In this document: positions 24,488 through 33,016 of the stretch, one piece after another
Position numbering within the stretch: the first letter of the stretch is position 1
Layout of the letters: each line of letters starts with the position of its first letter
Source of the DNA: Candidatus Finniella inopinata
GTDB taxonomy: Bacteria > Pseudomonadota > Alphaproteobacteria > Paracaedibacterales > CAITNM01
Reading direction: 5' to 3'
Length of the DNA stretch: 41,924 nucleotides
Assembly (NCBI GenBank): GCA_943322985.2
Contig: CALPGA020000009.1
Location: 1-41,924, forward strand
Position numbers and translations under genes: made by a program
Notes under the pieces: model-generated
The model's database searches: none
What the model was told of the DNA's origin: nothing
The model's input: only the letters and a program-made list of their open reading frames with translations

Positions 24488-24568
24488 ATGAAAGTCAACC
24501 ACATCAGCCGTAGCGAAGGTTTGCTATGCCGTGGTATTTTTGCGTTCTTTTTCCGATTTCGCCCCTAA
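24488..24568 (+). CDS. Phe-rich leader peptide (26 aa), candidate attenuator
   Basis: ATG 24488 is preceded by TAGGA (24476-24480). The 26-codon frame ends in FAFFFRFRP and a stop, five Phe among the last nine residues, closely resembling the end of the E. coli pheA leader (FFFAFFFTFP). The downstream gene, 126 bp later, is an aromatic amino-acid permease. Possible leader RNA stems: CCAC/GTGG with TAGC/GCTA over the peptide (about 24498-24533), CGCCC-CTAA-GGGTG at the stop, and a perfect 8-bp ATTCTGAA/TTCAGAAT (24613-24631). No stem with an immediate T-run was found, so the mechanism remains open. Confidence 0.5.
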   Translation: MKVNHISRSEGLLCRGIFAFFFRFRP

Positions 24569-24694
24569 GGGTGGATGTTCATTTTTCTTAAAAATTATTG
24601 TTGATCTGTGTCATTCTGAAGTTTTCAGAATCTCACGTGGTATGTGGTGTAAAAAACAATTTAGCGTCACAAAATTTAAGTCGGAGACATTTTA

Positions 24695-25888
24695 ATGAAA
24701 CTACTTGGCTGTATTTGCCTAATTGCTGGCACCGCTATTGGCGCTGGCATGATTGCCCTTCCTATAACCCTTGCAAAATCAGGGTTGTTTTTGGGATCGC
24801 TTCTTATGATAGGAACCTGGGTAATTTGCTATTTTTCAGCGTTACTAAATTTGGAGCTCAATTTACGGGCAGGGAAGGGGTTGCCCCTTGGTGCCTTAAG
24901 CTTGCATTACAGCGGGAAAAAAGCATATGTGGCTGGTTCAACAAGCTTGCTGTTACTGTGCTATTCGCTGTTGTGTGCCTATATTTATGGTGGTGCATCT
25001 ACGCTTATCAGCTTTGACGGATCACCTTTATCATTTAATCAGGCTGCTTGCATTTACGCCGGATGCCTTGGCTTGGTAATGCTGTGTTCTATTCAAAAAG
25101 TTGACCTTTTAAACCGCTTCTTTTTTCTTGGAAAAATTTCTGTAACTGGCATTATTTTATTGGTGGTTTTTTGGTATTTAGATTTTGCTAACTTACCAAC
25201 TATGCCGCAAGCAAACCTTGTGCTAAAAGACATGAGCTTGGCTATTCCCGTAGTGTTCACGTCTTTCGGGTTTCAGGTGATTTTCCACACCCTAACGAAT
25301 TATACAAATAATGATCCTATCATGTTAAAAAGGGCCTTTTTCTGGGGAAGCCTGGTGCCGCTGCTTGCGTACATTGCGTGGACCACGGTTGTGTGTAGCC
25401 TTATTCATTCCCATAATCCTGTTTTGTTTGAGAAAATGGCTTTTTCAAGCGTAGAGGTTGGTGAAATATTGCAGGCCCTTTGTCACATTAGTGGGTCACC
25501 AATTATGCATCACTTAACCTGGGCAATTGGGTTTTTTGCCGTTTTAACATCAACCATTGGCGTGTCGTTGGGGTTGATTGATGCCCTAAAAACGAAACAT
25601 CCCATTTTGAATAATCACTGGGTTGCAGTGGTGGGCGCGTTAGTTCCGGCATTGGGTATTGCTATTCTTGTGCCTAATGCATTTATTAAAGCCCTTAGCT
25701 TTGCAGGTATGATTTTAAGCTTTATGGCGTTATTGCTGCCTATGTACCTTTTAAGATGTGCGAACCGCGCCGATGCTCCCCTTAAGTACTGGTACCCCAT
25801 TTTGAAAAATCCGATCATTCTTACAGCAATCGTAGTGTATGGATTATGGGTGATTGCTAGTGAACTGCAAAACCTTTTTGGTGGCTGA
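24695..25888 (+). CDS. Aromatic amino-acid permease (HAAAP family, TyrP/Mtr-like)
   Basis: A 397-residue transporter with about eleven membrane segments. The N-terminal GTAIGAGMIALPITLAKSG is the hallmark of the hydroxy/aromatic amino-acid permease family, and IPVVFTSFGFQVIFHTL is its conserved middle segment. Likely substrate is tyrosine, tryptophan or phenylalanine by proton symport. GGAG (24684-24687) is the ribosome binding site. A Phe-rich leader lies upstream, and hppD (tyrosine breakdown) is elsewhere in the window, so aromatic amino-acid import is a coherent function. Confidence 0.88.
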   Translation: MKLLGCICLIAGTAIGAGMIALPITLAKSGLFLGSLLMIGTWVICYFSALLNLELNLRAGKGLPLGALSLHYSGKKAYVAGSTSLLLLCYSLLCAYIYGGASTLISFDGSPLSFNQAACIYAGCLGLVMLCSIQKVDLLNRFFFLGKISVTGIILLVVFWYLDFANLPTMPQANLVLKDMSLAIPVVFTSFGFQVIFHTLTNYTNNDPIMLKRAFFWGSLVPLLAYIAWTTVVCSLIHSHNPVLFEKMAFSSVEVGEILQALCHISGSPIMHHLTWAIGFFAVLTSTIGVSLGLIDALKTKHPILNNHWVAVVGALVPALGIAILVPNAFIKALSFAGMILSFMALLLPMYLLRCANRADAPLKYWYPILKNPIILTAIVVYGLWVIASELQNLFGG

Positions 25889-25912
25889 GCAACATTAATT
25901 CAACCAAAACAA

Positions 25913-25942
25913 ACATGATAGTATCATTTGATATTATCATGT
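25913..25942. promoter_or_regulatory. Thirty-base palindrome, possible operator or terminator
   Basis: ACATGATAGTATCA and TGATATTATCATGT form a 14-bp stem with one G-U pair and a 2-base loop. There is no T-run afterwards in either direction, and it lies 80 bp before the next gene, so an operator is as likely as a terminator of the permease. Confidence 0.4.
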
Positions 25943-26021
25943 GATGTTACTACATGACTTACTTGTAATTTTATTGCACAATTACTACATATAAAACGAA
26001 CAACTAACTTTTAAAAATGTC

Positions 26022-27155
26022 ATGAAATTAGTATTAAGTTTATTAGTAACAATGTTTGCGTTTACTACTATAAATGCAGCAGCTTTTGATCAATCAGCAG
26101 GTAGCACACCTGAATTGGTTGCTGAGAACAAATATGTATGTAGTAAGCCCTTAAAATACACCGATTCTGATGGTTCTATAAAAGAAGATAAAGTTTTCTT
26201 TATTTTTGAAAAATTAACATATAGAAACTTGAAATTTTGGGTGGATTACACAAGACAACAAAAAGAAGGTGCGGCCTTAAAAGATATTGAAAGCCCAGAA
26301 CTTAAGCTTTCAGAAAAAATTTCTGAAGGATTGGATCCTCTCATAGGTTCCATGAGGCTATTTACAACACTTGCTTTTGTTGGAATGACAGAAGAAACAC
26401 CTGAAACGATTAAAAAAGTGGAAGCAATAGAAAGCGTATTTGAAGGAAGTAATGATCCTGAGATTTTACATTCTCTAGATGAAGTACAACAGACGTTTCC
26501 GTATGATATTTGGATGTCATATTCCACGCGCAAAGACCCAAGAACAACGAGTATTAATAACGACGATCTTGAAATCGTTATGAGTGGATTTGCTAAGCTT
26601 GGCTGCCCTTTTACTACGCATATTGGAATTTCAAGAAATTATCTGTTCTGCCTTCCGGAAGCTATGCCACATAAAGAAATGGCCATGCAGCAGCATGCAT
26701 CTGCGGTGGTTGCTGTAGCTCAAATTTATGGTAGTGGTGTTCAATCACATATGATTACTAGGCCAACGCCTTTAATGGCAGGTCTAATGACGAAAAAACT
26801 CATTTCTGGCGTGTCTGTTTGGAATCCTTGCGATATGGCATATGCGCAGCGAAAGTACTACATACACCCTCCAGCACATAGTCATGATCGCTTTCCGCTT
26901 GATAATCGTGATCCGAGTACCTGGAAACTAGCAGTAAGTGAGCACGATGTTAGAGCTTTCCCAAGGCCATTATGGTTTCCGCATGATGGGTATACAGGTC
27001 CTATGAGTGGAGAGCACCAAACATTGGGGAATACTTATCTTTCAGTAAGCGGTGTGTCAAGCATTGCTTCTAGCTATTCCACGCACTTTGCGGCTGAGCT
27101 TGTTGCTGTTAGTGCCCCTGCGCTTTCTGATATTTGGTATAGGCCAGTGGAGTAG
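26022..27155 (+). CDS. Secreted protein of unknown function
   Basis: A 377-residue protein with a signal peptide (MKLVLSLLVTMFAFTTINAA, then AFDQS). The exported part is rich in aromatic and His residues toward the C-terminus (YYIHPPAHSHDRF, RPLWFPHDGY), ending in a serine-rich stretch. Four cysteines are spread through it. No domain recognised; the HPPAHSHD cluster could bind metal, but there is no family basis. It stands alone on the plus strand, between the permease and the convergent cinA-like gene, which starts 12 bp after its stop on the other strand. Confidence 0.6.
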   Translation: MKLVLSLLVTMFAFTTINAAAFDQSAGSTPELVAENKYVCSKPLKYTDSDGSIKEDKVFFIFEKLTYRNLKFWVDYTRQQKEGAALKDIESPELKLSEKISEGLDPLIGSMRLFTTLAFVGMTEETPETIKKVEAIESVFEGSNDPEILHSLDEVQQTFPYDIWMSYSTRKDPRTTSINNDDLEIVMSGFAKLGCPFTTHIGISRNYLFCLPEAMPHKEMAMQQHASAVVAVAQIYGSGVQSHMITRPTPLMAGLMTKKLISGVSVWNPCDMAYAQRKYYIHPPAHSHDRFPLDNRDPSTWKLAVSEHDVRAFPRPLWFPHDGYTGPMSGEHQTLGNTYLSVSGVSSIASSYSTHFAAELVAVSAPALSDIWYRPVE

Positions 27156-27167
27156 GGCAATACATCT

Positions 27168-27869
27168 TTAATTCAATTTACTATCTACCAAAGCTTGCAG
27201 TTGTTTTTCTACAATTGCAAGTTTTTTAGCATCACGTGACCTTGCTACCAAATTGGTGCCTTTAATATTACCAGCTTCGTCAAATGGGTAGCTACCAATG
27301 GTGACTCCTTCTGGGGCTTGAAGTGCGCTTAGTTCGTCTGCTAGATCATTTTCAAGAACGTACGCTTTTACCGTGACTGATAATATAGGGGGGGCAGTGG
27401 GCAAGGTTGGCAAAACAACATCAAACATGCCTTGCATGACTGTTGGAATGCCGGCCATTACAAAGACATTTTCTGTTTGAAAAACCATTTTTTCATGGAG
27501 GATTGCGCCTTCTGGTGCTAGGGCCATGCGGCGTCTGGCATCGTTAATATTATCGCCGTAATAGTCTTCTAGTATTTTTAATGCTTCGTCATTCACAACT
27601 AGTGGTTTGTTAAAAGCTTTGGCGATGCTTGCTTGAGTAATGTCGTCATGGGTGCTACCAATACCACCGGTTGTAAACACGTAATTATAGCGAGTGCTTA
27701 AAGCGCGCACGGCTTCAATAATCATGTCTTCAATATCTGGAACAATTCGGCTTTCTTGCAAAACAATGCCTCGTTCAACAAGTTTGCAGGCGATATGGTT
27801 TAAATTTGCGTCTTGAGTGCGCCCGGATAATAGTTCATCACCAATCAAAAGTACCGCTGCTGTAATCAT
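27168..27869 (-). CDS. CinA N-terminal/MoaB-Mog domain protein
   Basis: A 233-residue protein with the molybdopterin-binding-like fold used by CinA: opening AAVLLIGDELLSGRTQDAN, then TTGGIGSTHDDITQASIAKAF and later NVFVMAGIPTVMQGMFD. Length fits the stand-alone CinA N-terminal domain without the C-terminal nicotinamide-nucleotide amidase, so deamidase activity is absent here. Such domains are thought to be pyrophosphatases of nucleotide-like substrates. Start overlaps rppH by 4 bp, so they are translated in tandem. Confidence 0.85.
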   Translation of the reverse strand: MITAAVLLIGDELLSGRTQDANLNHIACKLVERGIVLQESRIVPDIEDMIIEAVRALSTRYNYVFTTGGIGSTHDDITQASIAKAFNKPLVVNDEALKILEDYYGDNINDARRRMALAPEGAILHEKMVFQTENVFVMAGIPTVMQGMFDVVLPTLPTAPPILSVTVKAYVLENDLADELSALQAPEGVTIGSYPFDEAGNIKGTNLVARSRDAKKLAIVEKQLQALVDSKLN

Positions 27870-28357
27870 TCAAACCACTTGGAAAAATAGCTAATTACCT
27901 GTTTATAAACATCTATTTTAAAAGGCACAACCCGGTTTATTGATTCATGCAAAGGAATCCATTCCCATGCGCAAAATTCGGGTGTGGCTTGTTCTAGGTT
28001 TATTTCATTATCTTGGCCTGTGAATTTTATGAGAAACCATTTTTGGCGTTGGCCTTTGAAGCGGCCCTTCCAGATGTTGGTGGCTAAATTTTCAGGTAGG
28101 TCATAATAAAGCCAGTCTGGCATTTCTGCTAGAACCGTTGCGTTTGTGACACCTGTTTCCTCTCTAAGCTCGCGCAGGGCTGCAATTTTTGCATCTTCCC
28201 CTGTGTCAATGCCACCTTGGGGAAATTGCCAGCTGTTAGGCCAGCCTAAGCGTTCTGCGTCAACACGCTTTGCTACAAAAACGTTGAAATCTTTATTGAT
28301 AAGTACTATCCCAACACAGGGGCGGTAATCGCTAGCTTGACGTGTCATTTTGACCAA
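27866..28357 (-). CDS. rppH: RNA pyrophosphohydrolase RppH
   Basis: A 163-residue Nudix hydrolase. Nudix box: GGIDTGEDAKIAALRELREETGV (positions about 46-68), with the catalytic Glu pair in REET. The N-terminal YRPCVGIVLIN and QFPQGGID match the RppH/NudH clade, as do WYDLP-like DWLYYDLPENL and KGQRQKWFL. RppH removes pyrophosphate from the 5' end of mRNA to start decay. It overlaps the deacetylase by 13 bp and cinA by 4 bp in one operon. Confidence 0.93.
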   Translation of the reverse strand: MVKMTRQASDYRPCVGIVLINKDFNVFVAKRVDAERLGWPNSWQFPQGGIDTGEDAKIAALRELREETGVTNATVLAEMPDWLYYDLPENLATNIWKGRFKGQRQKWFLIKFTGQDNEINLEQATPEFCAWEWIPLHESINRVVPFKIDVYKQVISYFSKWFE

Positions 28358-29046
28358 TTAGCTAATTGAACATTACCAATATTTGATTTAAGCCAATCAA
28401 TGAAGGGGGAAACATGGTGCTTACCAGGCTGTATTAGTAATAATCCACGATTTTTGAATTTAGCTTGATCGACAACAAAGTCTGCTTGTTGCGTAACACG
28501 GGTAGCATCATCCATGGACCTTACAAAACCATCAGGTGTAAAAACGCCTGTGGGAATATCGGGAGAAGGCAAAATGTTGTTGGTGTTAGCATACACCAAC
28601 CAAAGTCCGCGAAGGGCTAGCCACTCTTTTATTTTATTTAAAAATTCCTTGGTGTTTATGCCAGAGGCTACGGACCAAATCACCAGGCCCTTTGTCCACG
28701 TGTGTTTTTGCTCAATAAGTTTTTGTATTTTTGGCCATTGGTTTTCATTTAAACAGTCAACACTTATGCATAAGCTAAATTCTTTCGCTTCTTCAATAAG
28801 CTTGTCCGATAGAATGCAGTGTGAAGGTACGCACAAAATAATATTTTTGGAAAGTTTGCTTAGGAATTCGCGGGAAATATCTTCACGCATGCCGAATTGA
28901 TCAACAATAATGGTGATGTTGGGTTTTTCATGCTGCATTTTAAAAAGCATTTGATCAGTTACGATGCTATTAACAACTTCTGATTGGGTGATATTGATAC
29001 TGTCAGAACTAGCGGCGCACAAGGCATTTAGGCATAAATAAGCCAT
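28345..29046 (-). CDS. Divergent polysaccharide deacetylase-like protein (YibQ type)
   Basis: Start ATG 29046 is used: an open frame extends upstream but would run through tRNA-His. The 233-residue protein opens with a hydrophobic [14 protein letters not shown] (probable signal peptide). [31 protein letters not shown] fits the start of the family pattern (IVIDD-x-G ... LP-x-x-LA-x-P), and [19 protein letters not shown] fits its end. The usual second Asp of the IDD site is Gln here (VDQFG), so activity is doubtful. It lies 10 bp after the tRNA. Confidence 0.6.
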   Translation of the reverse strand: MAYLCLNALCAASSDSINITQSEVVNSIVTDQMLFKMQHEKPNITIIVDQFGMREDISREFLSKLSKNIILCVPSHCILSDKLIEEAKEFSLCISVDCLNENQWPKIQKLIEQKHTWTKGLVIWSVASGINTKEFLNKIKEWLALRGLWLVYANTNNILPSPDIPTGVFTPDGFVRSMDDATRVTQQADFVVDQAKFKNRGLLLIQPGKHHVSPFIDWLKSNIGNVQLANWSK

Positions 29047-29056
29047 AAGAAAAATA

Positions 29057-29134
29057 TGGGGCGAGTGACCGGTCTCGAACCGGCGACCTCCAGGACCACA
29101 ACCTGGCGCTCTAACCAACTGAGCTACACCCGCC
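29057..29134 (-). tRNA. tRNA-His (GTG)
   Basis: The minus strand reads GGCGGGTGTAGCTCAGTTGG onward, with anticodon stem CCAGG/CCTGG and loop TTGTGGT, anticodon GTG at 29099-29097. T arm is CCGG-TTCGAGA-CCGG. The 7-bp acceptor stem has an extra 5' G paired with the discriminator C, the histidine identity feature, and CCA is encoded (29059-29057). Confidence 0.97.
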
Positions 29135-29188
29135 ATAGATCTTTTATACCGGTGTAGAAAACCGTTGGTCAATGAAAAAATCACTTTT

Positions 29189-29677
29189 TTAAGGAGTAAT
29201 AAATTCATCGAGTGATAATTTCGGGGGTGAAATGTCGATCCACGTTGAGTTTGTGCTGCAAATTGCCACACCGCTTGTTGGTAATTGGCGAATGGAGCGG
29301 CCGTTTACATCGGCTACCCACTGCACAGCCTGCGATAACCCAGGGTTGTGAGCAATTACAATAATTCCTTTGTATTTACTATCAACGGCACCAATCATAT
29401 CCCATATGGTTTTTTGTTCGCCTTTGTATAAACCATCATCGAATACTATTTCAATGTTTGCTGGTAAAAGGGGTTTTATGCCATCTAAAGTTTGGCGGGT
29501 TCGTCGTGCGTTTGAACACACCACGTAATCAACCCCAGCAAGTTTTCCTTGTAGTTTTAGACGAAGGATATCTAGCTGATGCATGCCTTCCATTGTAATA
29601 GCGCGATCTTTATCTGTTTTACCATATTGAGGCATTTGCGCTTCAGCATGACGCATAAAAATTAATCGTCGAATCAT
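29189..29677 (-). CDS. Histidine phosphatase SixA-like
   Basis: A 162-residue histidine-phosphatase superfamily enzyme: the phospho-acceptor His is in FMRHAEAQ (RHxxA), Arg in CSNARRTRQT, and the second His in IVIAHNPGLSQAV. SixA removes phosphate from phosphohistidines, for example on ArcB or PTS proteins. Length matches SixA. It is upstream of tRNA-His on the same strand and diverges from dprA across 68 bp. Confidence 0.87.
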   Translation of the reverse strand: MIRRLIFMRHAEAQMPQYGKTDKDRAITMEGMHQLDILRLKLQGKLAGVDYVVCSNARRTRQTLDGIKPLLPANIEIVFDDGLYKGEQKTIWDMIGAVDSKYKGIIVIAHNPGLSQAVQWVADVNGRSIRQLPTSGVAICSTNSTWIDISPPKLSLDEFITP

Positions 29678-29745
29678 AAGTTATAACTTCATTAAGAAAA
29701 AGAAAGTAAACTAACTTATATAATCGTAGGCTAGTTTTTCTTACT

Positions 29746-30807
29746 TTGGCAATCACGCAACTACAAAAACAGGCAATTGTTTATCAAATCCTTAAAACGC
29801 ATGGGGTTGGGCCCATGAGCTTTTGGAAGGAATTTAACAAATCAAAGGATTTGCACCTTGTGTTTCAGGCGTTTGAAACACGTTTTCCTCTTGAAAGTAT
29901 TGATAAAGGTGTTCAGGAAATACAGCAATTTAACCGCCAAGGAGTTGTTTGCATTGGTTTTTGGCAACCAGAATACCCCAAACAGTTAAAGCGCTTGCAC
30001 GATGTGCCTCCACTAATTTGGGCAAAGGGAAAGATTGAATTATTGCATGACCCTCAGCTGGCTATTGTGGGAGGCCGCAATGCGTCATTTCATGGCATAA
30101 AATTCGCTAAAGATATTAGCCACGCATTAAGCAGTGCTGGCTTTACGATTGTTTCGGGACTGGCGCGCGGAATTGATAAGGCGGCACACCAAGGAGCGTT
30201 GCACCACCGCACTATTGCTGTGTTGGCAGGTGGTGTTGATAGGTTGTACCCTCAGGAAAATGCACAACTTTACGAAGAATTATTACAGAATCACCTGGTG
30301 ATATCTGAAATGCCACCTGGGACAGAGCCTACTGCCGAGTTATTTCCGCGCAGGAATCGCATTATTGCGGGTTTGAGTTCTGGTATTTGTATTATTGAGG
30401 CCGCGTTTAAGTCGGGTTCTTTGCTTACAGCAAAATATGGACTTGATATTAGCCTGCCAATTTTTGCTTGTCCTGGTCACCCATATGACCCGCGTACGAA
30501 GGGTTCAAACATGCTGATTAAAGATGGTGCATTTTTACTGGAAAATGCCCAAGACGTTCTTGATCAAATTTCGCTGCCTCAACCTCCTGCTATGCCTATT
30601 GAACAGGCACCAATGGCTAAAATTCAATGTACTGATAAGCTCTCTCAGGAAATTTTGAACTACGTAAACCACACGCCAGTTAAGGTTGACGAATTGTTGA
30701 AAAACCTAAGTCATTATTCCACTGAACAGGTGCTTATTACATTGAGCAAACTTGAATTGAATAATGCCATTTTTAGGCCAAGTGCTAACTTGATTGTGCT
30801 GGCCTAG
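29746..30807 (+). CDS. dprA: DNA-processing protein DprA
   Basis: A 353-residue DprA. Rossmann core motifs: VSGLARGIDKAAHQGAL, IAVLAGGVDRLYPQEN, LYEELLQN, VISEMPPGTEP and FPRRNRIIAGLS. The C-terminal 60 residues form a winged-helix-like domain (VKVDELLKNLSHYSTEQVLITLSKLEL). DprA loads RecA on incoming single-stranded DNA in transformation. Start is TTG 29746 (MAITQLQKQ), the only sensible one. It ends one base before smpB ends on the other strand. Confidence 0.93.
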   Translation: MAITQLQKQAIVYQILKTHGVGPMSFWKEFNKSKDLHLVFQAFETRFPLESIDKGVQEIQQFNRQGVVCIGFWQPEYPKQLKRLHDVPPLIWAKGKIELLHDPQLAIVGGRNASFHGIKFAKDISHALSSAGFTIVSGLARGIDKAAHQGALHHRTIAVLAGGVDRLYPQENAQLYEELLQNHLVISEMPPGTEPTAELFPRRNRIIAGLSSGICIIEAAFKSGSLLTAKYGLDISLPIFACPGHPYDPRTKGSNMLIKDGAFLLENAQDVLDQISLPQPPAMPIEQAPMAKIQCTDKLSQEILNYVNHTPVKVDELLKNLSHYSTEQVLITLSKLELNNAIFRPSANLIVLA

Positions 30808-31284
30808 CTACCGGTTATTGCCGCGTAATATTCTAGACTTATCACGGTTCCAATCACGTTCCTTAATGGTTTCACGCTTGTCGACTGTGTTTTTACCTTT
30901 GGCCATGGCAATTTGCAATTTGGCTTTACCAAATTCATTAAAATACAAACGCAACGGCACAATGGTGTAGCCTTTTTTACGAATGTTGCCGACTAGCTTT
31001 TTAACTTCACGTGATTTTAACAGCAGTTTCCGTGGGCGTTTGGCTTCATGACCAAAACGATTAGCAAAACTATATTCAGCAATGTCTGCATTGAACAGGT
31101 AAATTGCTGATGGGTCATCTGCCATTTCACCGGCGTAGGCTTCGTTGATGCTGGCTTTTCCTAAACGCATAGATTTCACTTCACTGCCAAGCAACATGAT
31201 GCCTGCTTCGAGTGTTTCTAAAATCTCGTAGTCATATCTCGCTCGTTTGTGCTGAGCGATTAGTTTTTCTTCACGTTTAGCCAT
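30808..31284 (-). CDS. smpB: SsrA-binding protein SmpB
   Basis: A 158-residue SmpB, which brings tmRNA to stalled ribosomes. Conserved regions: ARYDYEILETLEAGIMLLGSEVKSMR, SINEAYAG, and the C-terminal KRETIKERDWNRDKSRILR tail needed for decoding. tmRNA itself was not found in the window. Convergent and directly adjacent to dprA. Confidence 0.95.
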   Translation of the reverse strand: MAKREEKLIAQHKRARYDYEILETLEAGIMLLGSEVKSMRLGKASINEAYAGEMADDPSAIYLFNADIAEYSFANRFGHEAKRPRKLLLKSREVKKLVGNIRKKGYTIVPLRLYFNEFGKAKLQIAMAKGKNTVDKRETIKERDWNRDKSRILRGNNR

Positions 31285-31386
31285 ACATTCTTCCCAACAA
31301 GGTTGTGCCTTGTATTGTGCACATAGTAAAGATTATGGGGATTAATTGCAATAAATGCTAAAGAATTGGAAACGAAAAGTTACAGA

Positions 31387-32826
31387 CTATAGTTTTTTGG
31401 TGATCCATGTATTTTTCCACAAATGCAAAGTTGCTGTTGCAAGGTTCATGGGGTCTTCTAGAGTCGGTAGTACAGATTCAGGTCTTCGAGAAGTTTTTCC
31501 TGGAAATAAAACTTCGGGGGGCATTGCTATGTCTATATTATCACCGCGCCCGGCAGCATTATAAAAAGCAACTGTTGTAACGCATGGGCCAGTTCTTAGA
31601 ATAGTATTTTGTTCGTTGTAAGAAGATATTTCGCTATAGAACTTTCGGTCTCCTGATTTTTTAATGGCAAAATTTCTTTTAATCAGGCGGGTTATTTCGT
31701 GCATAATAGGGTGATTGGCTGATGCTGCCATAAAAGCATTGCCTAAAAATTCAGTCATAGGTTCTAAGCCAAACAAAGAATTATAGGCGTAAAAATAGAA
31801 TTTTAATGACTGAAAGACCTGTAGATCAATGTCTAAAAATGCCCCCCCCATTTTTGTAATTGCTTCAACACGAAGAATATCACTTGCTTTGCCAAAATTG
31901 CATTCAGCAAGTGATTCATCAAACTCGATTTGCGCTTCTAGGGAGCCTAATAAATCGGTGAAATTTACAACGTGAATATCTGTGCCTAATAGGGCCTCCA
32001 CTGTTCGTGGAAGCAATGCTGGGTCTTGTACGAGGAAGTAATAATTCCAACCGTCAGCGCGGCGGTTATTCTTTGAACTAATTTTCGCCATTTCAATTAG
32101 CTCTGGGTCAGGTTCTCTGGGAGCTGCTGGATTCGTCAGCCAAATACTAAAAAGATTTAATTGAATACGAGGTGTGGCGGGTAAAGGTCTTTCTATAATT
32201 GATTCTAATTTATTTGCTTCATATAAACCCTGCCGCTGAGCGTACAAAGCAGCTGGTACAATTTCTTCAGCTTTACATATATATTTTTCAAAAAAGTAGA
32301 TGTGGCCATAGTATTTTTCAATTTCACGAGTTTGTCCACCAAGCGAAAGAATGTTTTTTTTAAATGGGGCAAATGAAAATGGGGCTAAGGGTCTTGGAAA
32401 TAAGAGCACGGGTGTTGGCTCAATAGACAATTCAAACCCACCGGGTGTTGAGTTCAGATTTAGAAATCCGTGTGATTCTGTGCTTAGTGTAATTGCTTTG
32501 TAGCGCAACAAGTTGAGGGTGGTTAATGTTTGCCCTGCTTCAATTGTTACATCAATCTCCACGGCTTCTGTCTGCATTCCTGAAATGTGAGCCGAAACAG
32601 GAAGTGTTGTGTTATTCGTGATGGGTAAGTTCCCAGTGAGTTTCGATTTTTCTAATAAAGCTTGCAAGTCTTGCGTGGCATTAATGACGTCGCTACGAGT
32701 AACCCAAACTGAGGGTAGTCTAATGCTTCTTGATTCAGTTAGAGGTAAGTGCGTATAGGGCGCTTCTTGTGCAGCGAAGAATGCCTGAAAAAGACTAGAA
32801 AGTATTGTAATGATAATGTATTTCAC
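31387..32826 (-). CDS. Secreted DXD-motif glycosyltransferase (toxin-type GT fold)
   Basis: A 479-residue protein starting with GTG and a signal peptide (KYIIITILSSLFQAFFAAQ). Residues about 30-215 have no recognised family. The glycosyltransferase part runs from about 220: LFSIWLTNPAAP (the IW-G-x-x-P entry region), then ASDILRVEAITKMGGAFLDIDL at 314-335 with SD (315-316) and DXD (Asp332, Asp334) that bind the nucleotide sugar and metal. This pattern is shared by Gly_transf_sug enzymes and by large clostridial-type toxins. Export suggests a host-modifying enzyme. A further cysteine near TGPCVTTVAFYNA may be structural. Confidence 0.75.
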   Translation of the reverse strand: MKYIIITILSSLFQAFFAAQEAPYTHLPLTESRSIRLPSVWVTRSDVINATQDLQALLEKSKLTGNLPITNNTTLPVSAHISGMQTEAVEIDVTIEAGQTLTTLNLLRYKAITLSTESHGFLNLNSTPGGFELSIEPTPVLLFPRPLAPFSFAPFKKNILSLGGQTREIEKYYGHIYFFEKYICKAEEIVPAALYAQRQGLYEANKLESIIERPLPATPRIQLNLFSIWLTNPAAPREPDPELIEMAKISSKNNRRADGWNYYFLVQDPALLPRTVEALLGTDIHVVNFTDLLGSLEAQIEFDESLAECNFGKASDILRVEAITKMGGAFLDIDLQVFQSLKFYFYAYNSLFGLEPMTEFLGNAFMAASANHPIMHEITRLIKRNFAIKKSGDRKFYSEISSYNEQNTILRTGPCVTTVAFYNAAGRGDNIDIAMPPEVLFPGKTSRRPESVLPTLEDPMNLATATLHLWKNTWITKKL

Positions 32827-32917
32827 AATAATTTAATATAAATATATACTGTAACTAATATTATATATTATTTGTGAATATAGTATTAATAAACTGATGA
32901 CAATGTATTGTTCATTG

Positions 32918-32955
32918 GTTCAATACGCCGCGTGCGCTCCTCTTGAAGGCGTGTT
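32918..32955. repeat. Degenerate palindromic intergenic repeat
   Basis: TACGCCGCGTGCGCTCCTC with GAAGGCGTG resembles the repeat at 10998-11025 (ACGTCGCTGCGCTCCTC, GAAGACG) and the one near 17800. It lies in the gap between the two secreted-protein genes. Confidence 0.45.
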
Positions 32956-33016
32956 GTGTCGTTATCCTCAGCTCTTCGGACTTTGCAACCTTTGCGGTGA
33001 TCCATACTTGCAGAGC

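Noticed and set aside
24598-25017. 139-aa plus-strand ORF
   Set aside because: A shadow of the permease gene in another frame, starting in the leader region; no ribosome binding site.
29047-29271. Extension of the deacetylase-like ORF upstream
   Set aside because: It runs through tRNA-His, giving a false [17 protein letters not shown] stretch seen whenever a tRNA of this type is translated.
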